Shown here: piece by piece, positions 17,189 through 26,636 of the stretch
How the letters are laid out: every line of letters begins with the position of its first letter
Numbering within the stretch: position 1 is the first letter of the stretch
DNA from: Candidatus Rokuibacteriota bacterium
GTDB lineage: Bacteria; Methylomirabilota; Methylomirabilia; Rokubacteriales; CSP1-6
NCBI GenBank assembly: GCA_016209425.1
Contig: JACQWA010000111.1
Span: forward strand, 1 to 33,065
Direction of reading: 5' to 3'
Length of the DNA stretch: 33,065 nt
Position numbers and translations under genes: made by a program
Notes under the pieces: model-generated
Database searches by the model: none
What the model saw: the letters and a program-made list of their open reading frames with translations, nothing else
What the model was told of the DNA's origin: nothing

Positions 17189-17220
17189 GAAAAAGCAAGG
17201 GGCGTCCCACAAGACGCCCT
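17189..17220 (-). terminator. Rho-independent terminator (minus strand)
   Basis: On the minus strand: GGGCGTC-TTGTGG-GACGCCC followed by CTTGCTTTTT; lies after the gene at 17265-17993 and before dppB-like 16210-17139. Confidence 0.7.
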
Positions 17221-17264
17221 GCAAAGCCGATGCCCCTGTTTAGAAGTCAGGCACCACAGCCAGC

Positions 17265-17993
17265 TCAGGATATCCCACAAGACCTATGCTGCTTCTCGAA
17301 TGCGCACCGCGACAGGCTTTGGGCCACCAGGGAGGCCAGCATTGTGATGTCGAAGATCGGCAGGTGAATCTCCGCCTGAAGCTTACGGGCGAACGGGGGC
17401 ATGATTGTGCATTCGAGGACTAGCGCGCCGAGATCCGGGTACTGGGCCACCAGTCTTCGGCTCACCATCAGGAGCTGTCGTTCGCGTTCCTCACTCTGGA
17501 ACGGATACCCCGGGGTGAGGAAGAGCCGCCATGCGCTCTGCTCGTCAACCCCCGCAACAGCGACGGGAATTTGCTCCGAGCTCCACCCGGCGCCATTGAA
17601 GTGGGCCTCGCTTAAGGTGTTTGCCCGGTAAGTCAGGATGCCGACCCGACGTCCTTGCGGTAGGAGCTGGGCGACGAGGGGAACGAGAAGCAACGACGAC
17701 GCGAAGACAGGGACGCTCGCCTGAGCCTGCAGCTCGCGCTGGAAGAGCGCCATAAAACCGCAATCGCCCATGATCGCGTCCACGCCCTCGCGCTCGAGCT
17801 CTCTGGCCGTCTCCAGGACCGGCGCGAGGAGCTCGCGGGATCCGGAGGTCATCTGGGCGACTGACGCGCCCTTCACGACCCGCCGTTTGATGGCGAACCG
17901 GTATGTGGAGTCGCTCTGTGAACACCCCGGCACATCGATCTGTGGACAGTCAAGCATCATGATCCCAATTACGGGCGCGCCCGTCGCCATCAC
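17265..17993 (-). CDS. Aspartate/glutamate (hydantoin) racemase-like protein
   Basis: VIGIMMLDCPQIDVPG, EREGVDAIMGDCGFMALFQRELQAQASVPVFASSLLLVP, RRVGILTYRANTL, DLGALVLECTIMPPF; two Cys-centred motifs as in the Asp/Glu racemase superfamily. Confidence 0.78.
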   Translation of the reverse strand: MMATGAPVIGIMMLDCPQIDVPGCSQSDSTYRFAIKRRVVKGASVAQMTSGSRELLAPVLETARELEREGVDAIMGDCGFMALFQRELQAQASVPVFASSLLLVPLVAQLLPQGRRVGILTYRANTLSEAHFNGAGWSSEQIPVAVAGVDEQSAWRLFLTPGYPFQSEERERQLLMVSRRLVAQYPDLGALVLECTIMPPFARKLQAEIHLPIFDITMLASLVAQSLSRCAFEKQHRSCGIS

Positions 17994-18104
17994 TATGCCT
18001 CCTCCGAGATCCTGGTCGTCGCTCAGATCGTACGTCCGTGCGCCCTACTCCTGGGCTCTCCAAGAATTCCACACTGGTTCGTCCCTATGCGGGCGTGCCA
18101 GAAG

Positions 18105-19559
18105 TCAGGCGGGGACAACGGCGCGAAGGGAGGCGAAGAGCTCGTCCAGTTCTCTCAGCTTCTCAAGCTGCTCGATCAACTCGATCACTCGCTCTTGCCG
18201 TGGACGATCAAGTACGCCGTCGGCACAGTCGCGAAACTTCGCGCGGAGATCCTCGTCGCTCAGCCGGGTCGCCTCGGTCCAGGGATCGCCGAGAGCGTAT
18301 TCCCCCTCGGCCCGAAACACAGAGCCGCGGGCTCGGATCGCGACGGTGGCCGGCAGGCGGTCGATCGCCTGAACCGGCCGCAGGCCGTGGGTGTGGTAGC
18401 GGACCTCGGCTACCCGGGGGTCGACGTCGACGTGGACCTTCCTGGCAAGCTCGTGCAGCCGAGGGTCGGCCAGGGTCTCAGGGGATTGCAGCCGCGGTCC
18501 CCGGTGGAGGCCCAGGGCTGCGGCGGCGATCGTGTAGGAGACGCTGAACTGGATGTCCATGTGATCCCGGAGCTCGCGGATGGCGAACACCGACGTGCCG
18601 GCAGCACGGGAGAACAGGCGGACGTCGATCGTTTCGATCTCATCCGGCTTCAGAGCGTTCTCGGCGACGAGCCGGGCGACGAGATCCATGCTGTGGTGAA
18701 TATACCGGCAGCAGGGGTAGAGCTTGAATGACGTCTCGAGAATCGACCACCGGGCGCCCAGAGCCTCGAGCACGAGCTCAGGAGCCCAGAAGTCCGAACC
18801 GACGAAGCGCCAATACCCGCGCTCGCCGTCGAGCACACTCGGGTCACCGGTGAAACCGCGCCTCGCGAGCAGCGCGGCGACGAGGCCCGTGTGGGCGACG
18901 AGCCCGGCCAGCGCGTACTTGTGCATCGCGACGGGCGGGCTGTGGCTCCACTTCATGCATCCGGGAACCTGCGAGCTGTGGCCGGCGATGCCGAGGGCCG
19001 AAAGCATCCGCTCCACGTTGAGTCCGAGGAGCAGGCCAGCGGCGGTGGCTGCGCCGAAGGCTCCGAAACCGTAGCCCCAGGCGGGTGGGATCGTCGTCTC
19101 GAGCTGGGGGGGACAGCCCTTGAGCAGGACGACCGCCGTGAGGGCGCCGCCGATGCGCGCGGCGACTTCGTAACCGATCGCCATCGCCCGCACCAGCTCG
19201 CATCCGCGCGCGCGCTCCCGCTCGGCGAGGGCGACGGCAGGGGGCATGACGTAGGGCGAGATGTGCCCCCAGTTCAACAGGACCTCATCGAGGTCCATCG
19301 TGTTCGTCAGCTCAGCGTTGACAAACGCAGCAGTCGTCAAGGGCGCCCGGTGCCGGTCACCCCATATCGTCACCTCGGCGGAGCCGCCCAGCTCGCGGCC
19401 GACCTCGAGCACGATCCGTCCTTTATCGGTTCGCGTCGCCGCCAGCGCGCACGCCACGCAGTCGAGTAGGACCCGCTTCGTTTGATGGACGACCTCCGAT
19501 GGAAGCTTCTCGAATGTCGTGTGGATGGCAAAATCGGCGAGTGGCCGAGTCGTCTCCAT
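18105..19559 (-). CDS. MmgE/PrpD family protein
   Basis: LADFAIHTTFEKLPSEVVHQTKRVLLDCVACALAA, NTMDLDEVLLNWGHISPYVMPPAVALAE, WSILETSFKLYPCCRYIHHSMD. ORF could start at 19586. Confidence 0.9.
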   Translation of the reverse strand: METTRPLADFAIHTTFEKLPSEVVHQTKRVLLDCVACALAATRTDKGRIVLEVGRELGGSAEVTIWGDRHRAPLTTAAFVNAELTNTMDLDEVLLNWGHISPYVMPPAVALAERERARGCELVRAMAIGYEVAARIGGALTAVVLLKGCPPQLETTIPPAWGYGFGAFGAATAAGLLLGLNVERMLSALGIAGHSSQVPGCMKWSHSPPVAMHKYALAGLVAHTGLVAALLARRGFTGDPSVLDGERGYWRFVGSDFWAPELVLEALGARWSILETSFKLYPCCRYIHHSMDLVARLVAENALKPDEIETIDVRLFSRAAGTSVFAIRELRDHMDIQFSVSYTIAAAALGLHRGPRLQSPETLADPRLHELARKVHVDVDPRVAEVRYHTHGLRPVQAIDRLPATVAIRARGSVFRAEGEYALGDPWTEATRLSDEDLRAKFRDCADGVLDRPRQERVIELIEQLEKLRELDELFASLRAVVPA

Positions 19560-19655
19560 CTCGACCCCCTCACGTGTCCTGACCACGGCCGTAGCCGGCG
19601 GCGGCTGCTTACGTGAGCCTCGTCTATCGCGCGGCGATGGTTGCGCCGACCCGAG

Positions 19656-20048
19656 TCACGCGTAGTTCGCAAAGTGTGCGTGCGCGATCCGATGCTCGTC
19701 CCCGACCTGAGCATAGACGAGCGTCACGGGCCCCGTTTGGACCTTGTCCGCGTTCGCGCGCTGGAAGCGCCACAGCGCGGTGACGAGCACCACGGGCCCG
19801 AACACGTCTACGTTCATGTCTCCCAGTGACAGCTGATTGCTTTGGACCTTGCCGCCCTTCACGAAGCCGAAGCCTTCGTGATGTTTCCGGAGCGCGTCGA
19901 TTCCCTTGATGAGCCCCGGCTTCTCAGAGGAGAAATAGCTCACTCTGGCGTCGGTCAGGAACAACCGGTCAAGCTGGGAGAGATCATACGTGTTCCAGAA
20001 CGAAACCCAGTCGTCCACGACTTTCAGGTCGAACTCCCGCTGCTCCAT
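19656..20048 (-). CDS. SnoaL/NTF2-like domain protein
   Basis: VVDDWVSFWNTYDLSQLDRLFLTDARVSYFSSEKPGLIKGIDALRKHHEGFGFV...VVLVTALWRFQR; internal ATG preceded by a GA-rich RBS. Confidence 0.7.
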   Translation of the reverse strand: MEQREFDLKVVDDWVSFWNTYDLSQLDRLFLTDARVSYFSSEKPGLIKGIDALRKHHEGFGFVKGGKVQSNQLSLGDMNVDVFGPVVLVTALWRFQRANADKVQTGPVTLVYAQVGDEHRIAHAHFANYA

Positions 20049-20103
20049 CACGTTCCCCCGTTCTCGGTTGGTCTGGGACGAGCGCACCCGTGCGGGCGTC
20101 CCG

Positions 20104-21627
20104 TCAGGACCCGAACTCGATGCCCTGGGCCAGGGGCAGTTCCCCCGACCAGTTGATGACGTTCGACTGCCTGCGCATGTAGAGCTTCCAAGCGTCCGAG
20201 CCGGACTCACGCCCGCCCCCCGTCTCCTTCTCCCCGCCAAACCCCAAGCCGATCTCCGCCCCACTCGTCCCCACGTTGACGTTGGCCATCCCGCAGTCGG
20301 ACCCGATCGCGGAGAGGAATCGTTCGGCCGTCAAGAGGTTGGTGGTGAAGATGGCGCTGGACAGCCCCTGCGGCACCGCGTTGTGGATGGCAATGGCTTC
20401 GTCCAGCGCGTCGTACTCCATGACGTAGAGGATCGGGGCAAACGTCTCCTCGCGGACGACTGGGGCCTGCCGCGGCATCTGAACGATCGTCGGTTCGACA
20501 AAGCAGGGCCCGAGCTCCGGGCGCCGTCGGCCGCCGACGAGCACCTCGCCTCCCTGGGCACGGATCGTGTCCAGGGCCGCGATCGTCGCCTCGACGGCCT
20601 GCTCGTCCACCAGCGGCCCCATCAGCACGCCGTCCTTCGTCGGATCCCCGATCGTCACCTGCTCGTAGGCCTTCACGAGCCGCCTCGTCAGGTCGGCGGC
20701 GATGGTGCGATGGGCGATGATGCGGCGAGTCGTCGTGCAGCGTTGCCCGGCGGTGCCCACGGCGCCGAACAGGATGGCGCGGAGGGCGAGGGCGAGGTCC
20801 GCGTCCTCGGTGACGATGAGGCCGTTGTTGCCGCCGAGTTCGAGGATCGCCCGCCCAAGGCGACGGGCGATCAGCTCGGCCGCCCGACGTCCCTGGATCA
20901 CGGATCCCGTGAAGCTCACGAGCGGGAGCCTCGAGTCGTTGACCATCCGCTCGCCGACGCCCGTGCCGGGGCCGATCACCAGGTTGAAGACGCCGTCGAG
21001 CCCATGGTCGGCGGACACCCGGTTCACGATGTGTTGCACGGCGATCGCGCAGAGCGGGACAGCGGACGCTGGCTTCCAGACCGTCGTGTCCCCGCAGACG
21101 GCGGCAATCGCGGCATTCCACGACCAGACGGCCACCGGGAAGTTGAAGGCGGTGATGATGCCCACCGGGCCCAACGGGTGCCACTGCTCGTACATACGGT
21201 GACCCGGCCGCTCGGAATGCGTGGTCACACCATAGAGCTGGCGGGACAGGCCGACTGCGAAGTCGCATATGTCGATCATCTCCTGGACCTCGCCCCAGCC
21301 CTCGGCCGTGATCTTGCCCATCTCGAGTGTCACCAGCTGACCCAATGGCTCCTTGACCTCGCGCAGCGCGCTTCCGAGGTCACGGATGAACTGGCCTCGC
21401 TTCGGCGCGGGCACCATCTGCCAAGTGCGGAACCGCTCTACCGCCCGCTGAACGACGCTGTCGTAGGCCGCTGGCGTCGCCTGCACGACCGAAGCGATCC
21501 GCTCTCCCGTCGCCGGGTTGAACGAGTCGAGCCGTTCACCCCGCGGGTCAGCGATCCACCCGTCGGGCCCCGTGCATGCACCAGGATTCACGTCCTTGAT
21601 TTTGAGCCTCTCCAGCAACGCCACCAT
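20104..21627 (-). CDS. Aldehyde dehydrogenase (ALDH7/aminoadipate-semialdehyde dehydrogenase-like)
   Basis: PLGPVGIITAFNFPVAVWSWNAAIAAVCGDTTVWKPA, FTGSVIQGRRAAELIARRLGRAILELGGNNGLIV, GTAGQRCTTTRRI. Confidence 0.92.
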   Translation of the reverse strand: MVALLERLKIKDVNPGACTGPDGWIADPRGERLDSFNPATGERIASVVQATPAAYDSVVQRAVERFRTWQMVPAPKRGQFIRDLGSALREVKEPLGQLVTLEMGKITAEGWGEVQEMIDICDFAVGLSRQLYGVTTHSERPGHRMYEQWHPLGPVGIITAFNFPVAVWSWNAAIAAVCGDTTVWKPASAVPLCAIAVQHIVNRVSADHGLDGVFNLVIGPGTGVGERMVNDSRLPLVSFTGSVIQGRRAAELIARRLGRAILELGGNNGLIVTEDADLALALRAILFGAVGTAGQRCTTTRRIIAHRTIAADLTRRLVKAYEQVTIGDPTKDGVLMGPLVDEQAVEATIAALDTIRAQGGEVLVGGRRRPELGPCFVEPTIVQMPRQAPVVREETFAPILYVMEYDALDEAIAIHNAVPQGLSSAIFTTNLLTAERFLSAIGSDCGMANVNVGTSGAEIGLGFGGEKETGGGRESGSDAWKLYMRRQSNVINWSGELPLAQGIEFGS

Positions 21628-21738
21628 GGTTGCCCCCCTCATACGCCACAGGTCCAGGGCACAGCCCGCCAGGCGCACGAGCCGCAGCACAGCCGCGACT
21701 CACCGTTGACATGGTCGTCTCTCCTCAGTAGAATGCTA

Positions 21739-21767
21739 CACAGTGGCTCGATGAACCGCAGAGTGGC
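21739..21767. promoter_or_regulatory. Direct repeat in the divergent ALDH/IclR intergenic region, candidate operator
   Basis: CACAGTGGC (21739-21747) and CAGAGTGGC (21759-21767), start-to-start 20 bp. Confidence 0.3.
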
Positions 21768-21773
21768 ACAATA

Positions 21774-22637
21774 TTGACAGTATTCCATACCGAGGTCAAG
21801 CCGATTCGGGGGAACGCCTCCGTCCCCGTCGTCTACGCCGTGGAGCGTGCGGTCCGGATCCTCGGTGCGTTCACCGTTGAGCGTCCGACGCTGTCCCTAG
21901 GGGAAATCGCCCACCACGTCGGGCTCAGCAAGAGCACGGTCCGGCGGCTCCTTCTCACGCTGCAGCACACGGGCCTTGTCGCCAGTGACCCGGCCTCGAC
22001 CCACTACCGCCTCGGCATCCGCTGCCTCGAGCTCGGCGCCGCGGCTCAGGCAGCGACCGACCTGCGGCAGTGCGCGCTGCCCGTGATGCGCCGTCTCGTG
22101 CAGGAGGTGGGCGAGACCGCTTACCTGCTAGTCCCGCGCGGGGCGGAAGCCATCTGCCTTGAGATCGCGGAGGCTCGGCGCGGTGTGCGGGTCCTCTTCG
22201 CTGAGGTCGGCACCGCGTTCCCGTTGCACGCCGGCGCGGCGCCGCGCGCGCTCCTGGCGGCGGCGCCGGACGGTGTGGTGCGGGACCTTCTAACCCGCCC
22301 GCTGCGCCGATACACGCCCGACACGATCGCTGATGCGGCGACGCTCGAGCGCGACATCCAGACGACCCGAGCCAGGGGATACAGCATCAGCGTCGATGAT
22401 CTTGTGGAGGGGGTTGCCGGGATTGGCGCGCTGATCTGGGACCGCCGCGTCGACGCTGTCGCGGCGATCAGCATCTCCGGCATCAAGAACCGTCTCCTCG
22501 GTGCAGAGCAGGAACGGCTGACCCGGGCGGTCGTAGAGGCAGCCCACGAGATCTCCCGTGCGATCGGTTGTCCGCCCGACCGGCTCCCCGCCGGGCCCTG
22601 GCCGCCAGCGCTCCGGCCCGACGCGCCCCAACATTGA
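21774..22637 (+). CDS. IclR family transcriptional regulator
   Basis: VERAVRILGAFTVERPTLSLGEIAHHVGLSKSTVRRLLLTLQHTGLVASD; C-terminal GYSISVDDLVEGVAGIGALIWD. Start codon (TTG) uncertain. Confidence 0.9.
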   Translation: MTVFHTEVKPIRGNASVPVVYAVERAVRILGAFTVERPTLSLGEIAHHVGLSKSTVRRLLLTLQHTGLVASDPASTHYRLGIRCLELGAAAQAATDLRQCALPVMRRLVQEVGETAYLLVPRGAEAICLEIAEARRGVRVLFAEVGTAFPLHAGAAPRALLAAAPDGVVRDLLTRPLRRYTPDTIADAATLERDIQTTRARGYSISVDDLVEGVAGIGALIWDRRVDAVAAISISGIKNRLLGAEQERLTRAVVEAAHEISRAIGCPPDRLPAGPWPPALRPDAPQH

Positions 22638-22643
22638 CGCGCG

Positions 22644-23681
22644 ATGGAGGTCGGTGTCGTCCTCGACATCCTCTGGCCGCTCGATCGCATCGCGCGCCTC
22701 GCCCAGGCCGCAGATGAGCACGGTTTCGACCAGGTGTGGCTCAGCGATCATCCCCTTGGGCGCGATCCCTTCCTCACCGTCCTTCACCTGGCCCCGCAGC
22801 TTCGGCGGGCCCGCCTCGGCATTGGGACGATCAACCCATCCGCGCGACATCCAGCGGTCCTCGCCGCCTCGGCGGCGTCGGTGAACCACTTCACGGGCGG
22901 GCGCTTCTGGCTGGGCATCGGTAGCTCGATCACGCCGCTCCTGCGACCAATCGGCTTGGAGATCACTGGGCAGCTTTCCCGCTGCCGCGAGGCGGTGCTC
23001 ATTATCCGCCAGCTCCTGGAGCACGGGCGGTCGAGTCTTGCCGGCGACGTCTTCACCACACGCGATGCGCGGCTGGTGTTCGAGGAGATAGGGCCGCTCC
23101 CGGTCCTCGTTGGAACCTCTGGCGGGCCCGGGATGCTCCGGATCAGCGGCGAAGTTGCGCACGGAATCATCATCCCGGCCGGGAACCGCAGCTTCTACGA
23201 GTACGCGATCTCCGGCTTCCGGGAGGCCTACGACGCGGTCGGGCGTACAGATCCCGTTCGCATCGTCCTCAACGGCAATATCGCCGTGGCCGATGACTCG
23301 GCGACCGCGCTCGCCGCGATCCAACCCCTCGTCGCGGACTCGATCGCCCACCGCGCGGAAAACGCTTACTCACTCCAGCACATGGGGGTCACTCTTGCCC
23401 AGGCCACGGCCTGGCGCGCCGATCCCGCGTCGCTTCCCGCCGCGGTCGTCCGCGAAGCGGCAATCGCTGGCACCCCGGAGGAGTGCGTCGACGGCCTCAG
23501 CCGCTTCGCCACCTGGGGAATCACCCAGCTCGCGATCCGCTTTCCCGAGGAAGAGACGATCAGAGCCGTGGGGACCCGGGTGCTGCCGAAGCTCCAGGAA
23601 TGGCTGTCCGGTGTCTCCGTCGACCGCCCCCCAGGAGGAGCGACACAGCCATCGACATGTCGATCCGACGGGAGAAGCTAG
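22644..23681 (+). CDS. LLM class flavin-dependent (F420/FMN) oxidoreductase
   Basis: MEVGVVLDILWPLDRIARLAQAADEHGFDQVWLSDHPLGRDPFLTVLHLAPQLRRARLGIGTINPSARHPAVLAASAASVNHFTGGRFWLGIGSS. Confidence 0.9.
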   Translation: MEVGVVLDILWPLDRIARLAQAADEHGFDQVWLSDHPLGRDPFLTVLHLAPQLRRARLGIGTINPSARHPAVLAASAASVNHFTGGRFWLGIGSSITPLLRPIGLEITGQLSRCREAVLIIRQLLEHGRSSLAGDVFTTRDARLVFEEIGPLPVLVGTSGGPGMLRISGEVAHGIIIPAGNRSFYEYAISGFREAYDAVGRTDPVRIVLNGNIAVADDSATALAAIQPLVADSIAHRAENAYSLQHMGVTLAQATAWRADPASLPAAVVREAAIAGTPEECVDGLSRFATWGITQLAIRFPEEETIRAVGTRVLPKLQEWLSGVSVDRPPGGATQPSTCRSDGRS

Positions 23682-23853
23682 GAAGGGTGTCAACCCCAGC
23701 GGGAGTGCGAAGTGGGGGACGACGTAGGACCCCCGACGGCTGTACCGTGCGGCGTAGCTGGTCACCGCAGTAAACCGTACTTCGAAAGGAAGGGGCGCCG
23801 AAGAGAGACATACGCCAGAACCCTTGACCTGGCACCCTTCATGGGAGGAGCTG

Positions 23854-25446
23854 ATGATGCGTAAGCGTCTCTATCTCTGCCTCGGTCTCGTGCTTGTCGG
23901 CGCGATCGTGAGCGCGCCACTCGTCAGTCGTGCCCAGCGGCAGGCGACGGTCACCGTCATCCACCAGGACCTGTCCACCGCAAACCCTCTCATCGAAGCC
24001 GGGTACCCCCACGTGCTGCGGCTCGTCTACAACGGGCTCGTCGACTACGGCCCATACCCCGAGTACCGCCTGGGCCAGGGTCTCGCGGAGTCCTGGCAGG
24101 TCTCGACCGACTCGCGGACCTTCACGTTCAAGTTGCGCCGCGGCGTGAAGTGGCAGGATGGAGCGGACGTCACCTCCGCCGACGTCGCCTTCACCTGGGA
24201 GAAGCTTATCGATCCCAAGAGTGGGTCGCCCTTCGCGAGCCTCCTGCCGACCATCGAGCGGGTCGAGACACCGGATCCGCTCACGGTGGTGATCCGCCTG
24301 AAGGATCCGAGCGCGTCGTTCCTGGCCTGGGCCTGGCTCGGCATCATACCGAAGCACGTCTGGGAAAAGGAGGACGTCAAGACCAGCGCCTACAACCAGA
24401 AGCCGATCGGGAGTGGGCCGTTCAAGCTCGTCTCCTGGAACAAGGGAGACAGCATGGTGTTTGAGGCGAACCCGGCCTACTTCCGGGGGCGGCCCGCTGT
24501 CGATCGCGTGATCCTCAAGGTGATTCCCGACGCCAACGTCGCCTTCAGCGCGCTCGAGCGGGGCGAGGTCGATGCGTTTGTCTTTCGGGGGCTCGTCGGG
24601 GGCGTCCCGTGGCCAATCGTCGAGCGCCTCAAGAAGAACCCGGCCTTCGTGGTTCGGGAATTCCCGGTCTCCTCGATCCAGAGCTTGCATTTCGGGATGG
24701 AGCATCCGGTGTTCCGCAACCTGAAGGTCCGGCAGGCGGTGGCGCACGCCATCGACCGGCAGGCGATCATCAGTAATATTCTGTTCGGGAAGGGACAGAT
24801 CGTGGATAACTCGATCGCGCCGCCGACCTTCGCGGCCTTCCACAACCCCAACGTCCGGCGCTATGAGTTCGATCCGGCCAAGGCGAACCGCCTCCTGGAC
24901 GAGGCCGGCTACCCCCGGGGCGCGACCGGCGTCCGCTTCACCACCGTGCTCTATGGAACGCCGGGGGCGCGCGCCAGGATGGACGAGATCATCCGGGAGA
25001 ACCTCAAGGCGGTCGGCATCGAGGCGTCACTCGAGAATTACGAGTGGGCCACCTATTTCGACCGCATCCGGATGACACGGGAGCTCGGCAAGCGGGGACT
25101 CTTCTCGCTGCTCAGCGTGTCAAGGGTCCCGGACCCGGAAGACAATCTGGGGTTCGTCTACGGCAAAAATGCGAACAAACCCGCTGGCCGGAACTACTCG
25201 GAGTACGTCAATCCAAAAGTCGATGAGTTGATCGAGCAGGGGCGCCGAGAGGCCAACCCCGCGAAGCGGGCGGCCCTCTACAAGGAGATCCAGGCGATCC
25301 TCGCCGATGACCTTCCGATGCTACCGCTCTATCTCGCGGTGGGCGTGGACATCTGGAAGGCTAGCCTCAAGGGCGTGACAAGCGGAGAGTTCGGGGGCGG
25401 GACGCTCGCCTCGCTCGAACGCGCCACGGTCGAGTCCGGCCGGTAA
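23854..25446 (+). CDS. ABC transporter substrate-binding protein, family 5
   Basis: Signal peptide; FTFKLRRGVKWQDGADVTSADVAFTWEKL, PIGSGPFKLVSWNKGD, LKVRQAVAHAIDRQAII. Confidence 0.92.
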   Translation: MMRKRLYLCLGLVLVGAIVSAPLVSRAQRQATVTVIHQDLSTANPLIEAGYPHVLRLVYNGLVDYGPYPEYRLGQGLAESWQVSTDSRTFTFKLRRGVKWQDGADVTSADVAFTWEKLIDPKSGSPFASLLPTIERVETPDPLTVVIRLKDPSASFLAWAWLGIIPKHVWEKEDVKTSAYNQKPIGSGPFKLVSWNKGDSMVFEANPAYFRGRPAVDRVILKVIPDANVAFSALERGEVDAFVFRGLVGGVPWPIVERLKKNPAFVVREFPVSSIQSLHFGMEHPVFRNLKVRQAVAHAIDRQAIISNILFGKGQIVDNSIAPPTFAAFHNPNVRRYEFDPAKANRLLDEAGYPRGATGVRFTTVLYGTPGARARMDEIIRENLKAVGIEASLENYEWATYFDRIRMTRELGKRGLFSLLSVSRVPDPEDNLGFVYGKNANKPAGRNYSEYVNPKVDELIEQGRREANPAKRAALYKEIQAILADDLPMLPLYLAVGVDIWKASLKGVTSGEFGGGTLASLERATVESGR

Positions 25447-25526
25447 CGCCTCGGCGGCCTCGCCCCGGCCTCCGGCACGCGCGAGAGGTCGGGGCGCCGG
25501 CCGCTGCATCAGCAGAGGAAAGCGCG

Positions 25527-26489
25527 TTGCTTCAGTACGCCCTCACCCGGCTCGCCGAGTTCCTGCCCGTCCTCTTTCTGTTCCTAGTTCTCATCTTCGT
25601 CATCGTTCACGCGGCCCCTGGCGACCCGATCACGTATGTCTACGGTCCTCACGTGGCGTCCGCCGAGGCCCTCGAGCAGCTGCGCGCGCTGTACGGGCTC
25701 GACGAGCCGCTGCCCGCGCAATTCGCTCGCTACGTGTGGCGTTTGCTTCACGGAGACCTCGGCCGTTCGGTCATTGGCGGGCATCCGGTTCTCGGGGTGA
25801 TCCTGACGCACATCCCGCCTACGCTCTTGCTCATGGGCACAGCTACCGTCCTCGCCGTTAGCAGCGGGGTGTTGTTTGGTGCTCTGGCCGCCCATCGGCC
25901 GCACTCGATGCTCGATATTGCCCTCACGGTGGGGAGTCTCCTCGGGTACTCGCTCCCGACGTTCCTCCTGGGCCTTCTCCTGATCATGCTGCTCTCCGTC
26001 ACCGTTCCTGTGTTCCCCACGCTCGGGATGACGACACTCGGTGCACAGTACGCCGGGCTCCGCCACGTCCTCGACGTGCTGCATCACCTCGTCTTGCCAG
26101 CGATCGTACTTGCGAGCTGGTATCTCGCCATTTACGCTCGGATGACGCGGGTCAGTCTGCTCGCAGCCCTCCGCGAGCCGTACATCGCGACTGCGCGGGC
26201 GAAGGGACTCTCCGAAGTGCGCGTCGTCTTCCACCACGGACTTCGCAATGCACTCCTACCCGTGGTGACCAACCTGGGCCTGCAGCTCGGCTCAACCATC
26301 ACCGGCGGGATCATCACCGAAACGCTGTTCGCGTGGCCCGGGATGGGATACCTTACGTACACCGCGCTCCTCCAGCGCGACTACCCCCTGCTGATCGGGA
26401 TCTTCCTGATCTCATCCGCCTGCGTCCTGCTGATGAACCTCATGACGGACCTCGCGTATGCGCATCTGGATCCCCGTATCCGGTTCTGA
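25527..26489 (+). CDS. ABC transporter permease, DppB/OppB-like
   Basis: LREPYIATARAKGLSEVRVVFHHGLRNALLPVVTNLGLQLG, ETLFAWPGMGYLTYTALLQRDYPLL, AHLDPRIRF. TTG start in ORF track. Confidence 0.92.
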   Translation: MLQYALTRLAEFLPVLFLFLVLIFVIVHAAPGDPITYVYGPHVASAEALEQLRALYGLDEPLPAQFARYVWRLLHGDLGRSVIGGHPVLGVILTHIPPTLLLMGTATVLAVSSGVLFGALAAHRPHSMLDIALTVGSLLGYSLPTFLLGLLLIMLLSVTVPVFPTLGMTTLGAQYAGLRHVLDVLHHLVLPAIVLASWYLAIYARMTRVSLLAALREPYIATARAKGLSEVRVVFHHGLRNALLPVVTNLGLQLGSTITGGIITETLFAWPGMGYLTYTALLQRDYPLLIGIFLISSACVLLMNLMTDLAYAHLDPRIRF

Positions 26490-26636
26490 CGAGGAGCCTC
26501 AGAGGCTTGCCGCGGAAGAGATGACAGAGGCGCCCGAACCGATGGCCGCGATCTGCCGCGCACGGCAAACCGCGAGGAGCCGGTCGGCGCGAAGTCATCG
26601 GGAGCGCACCCTGCGACCGGCGATTCCTCGGCTGAC

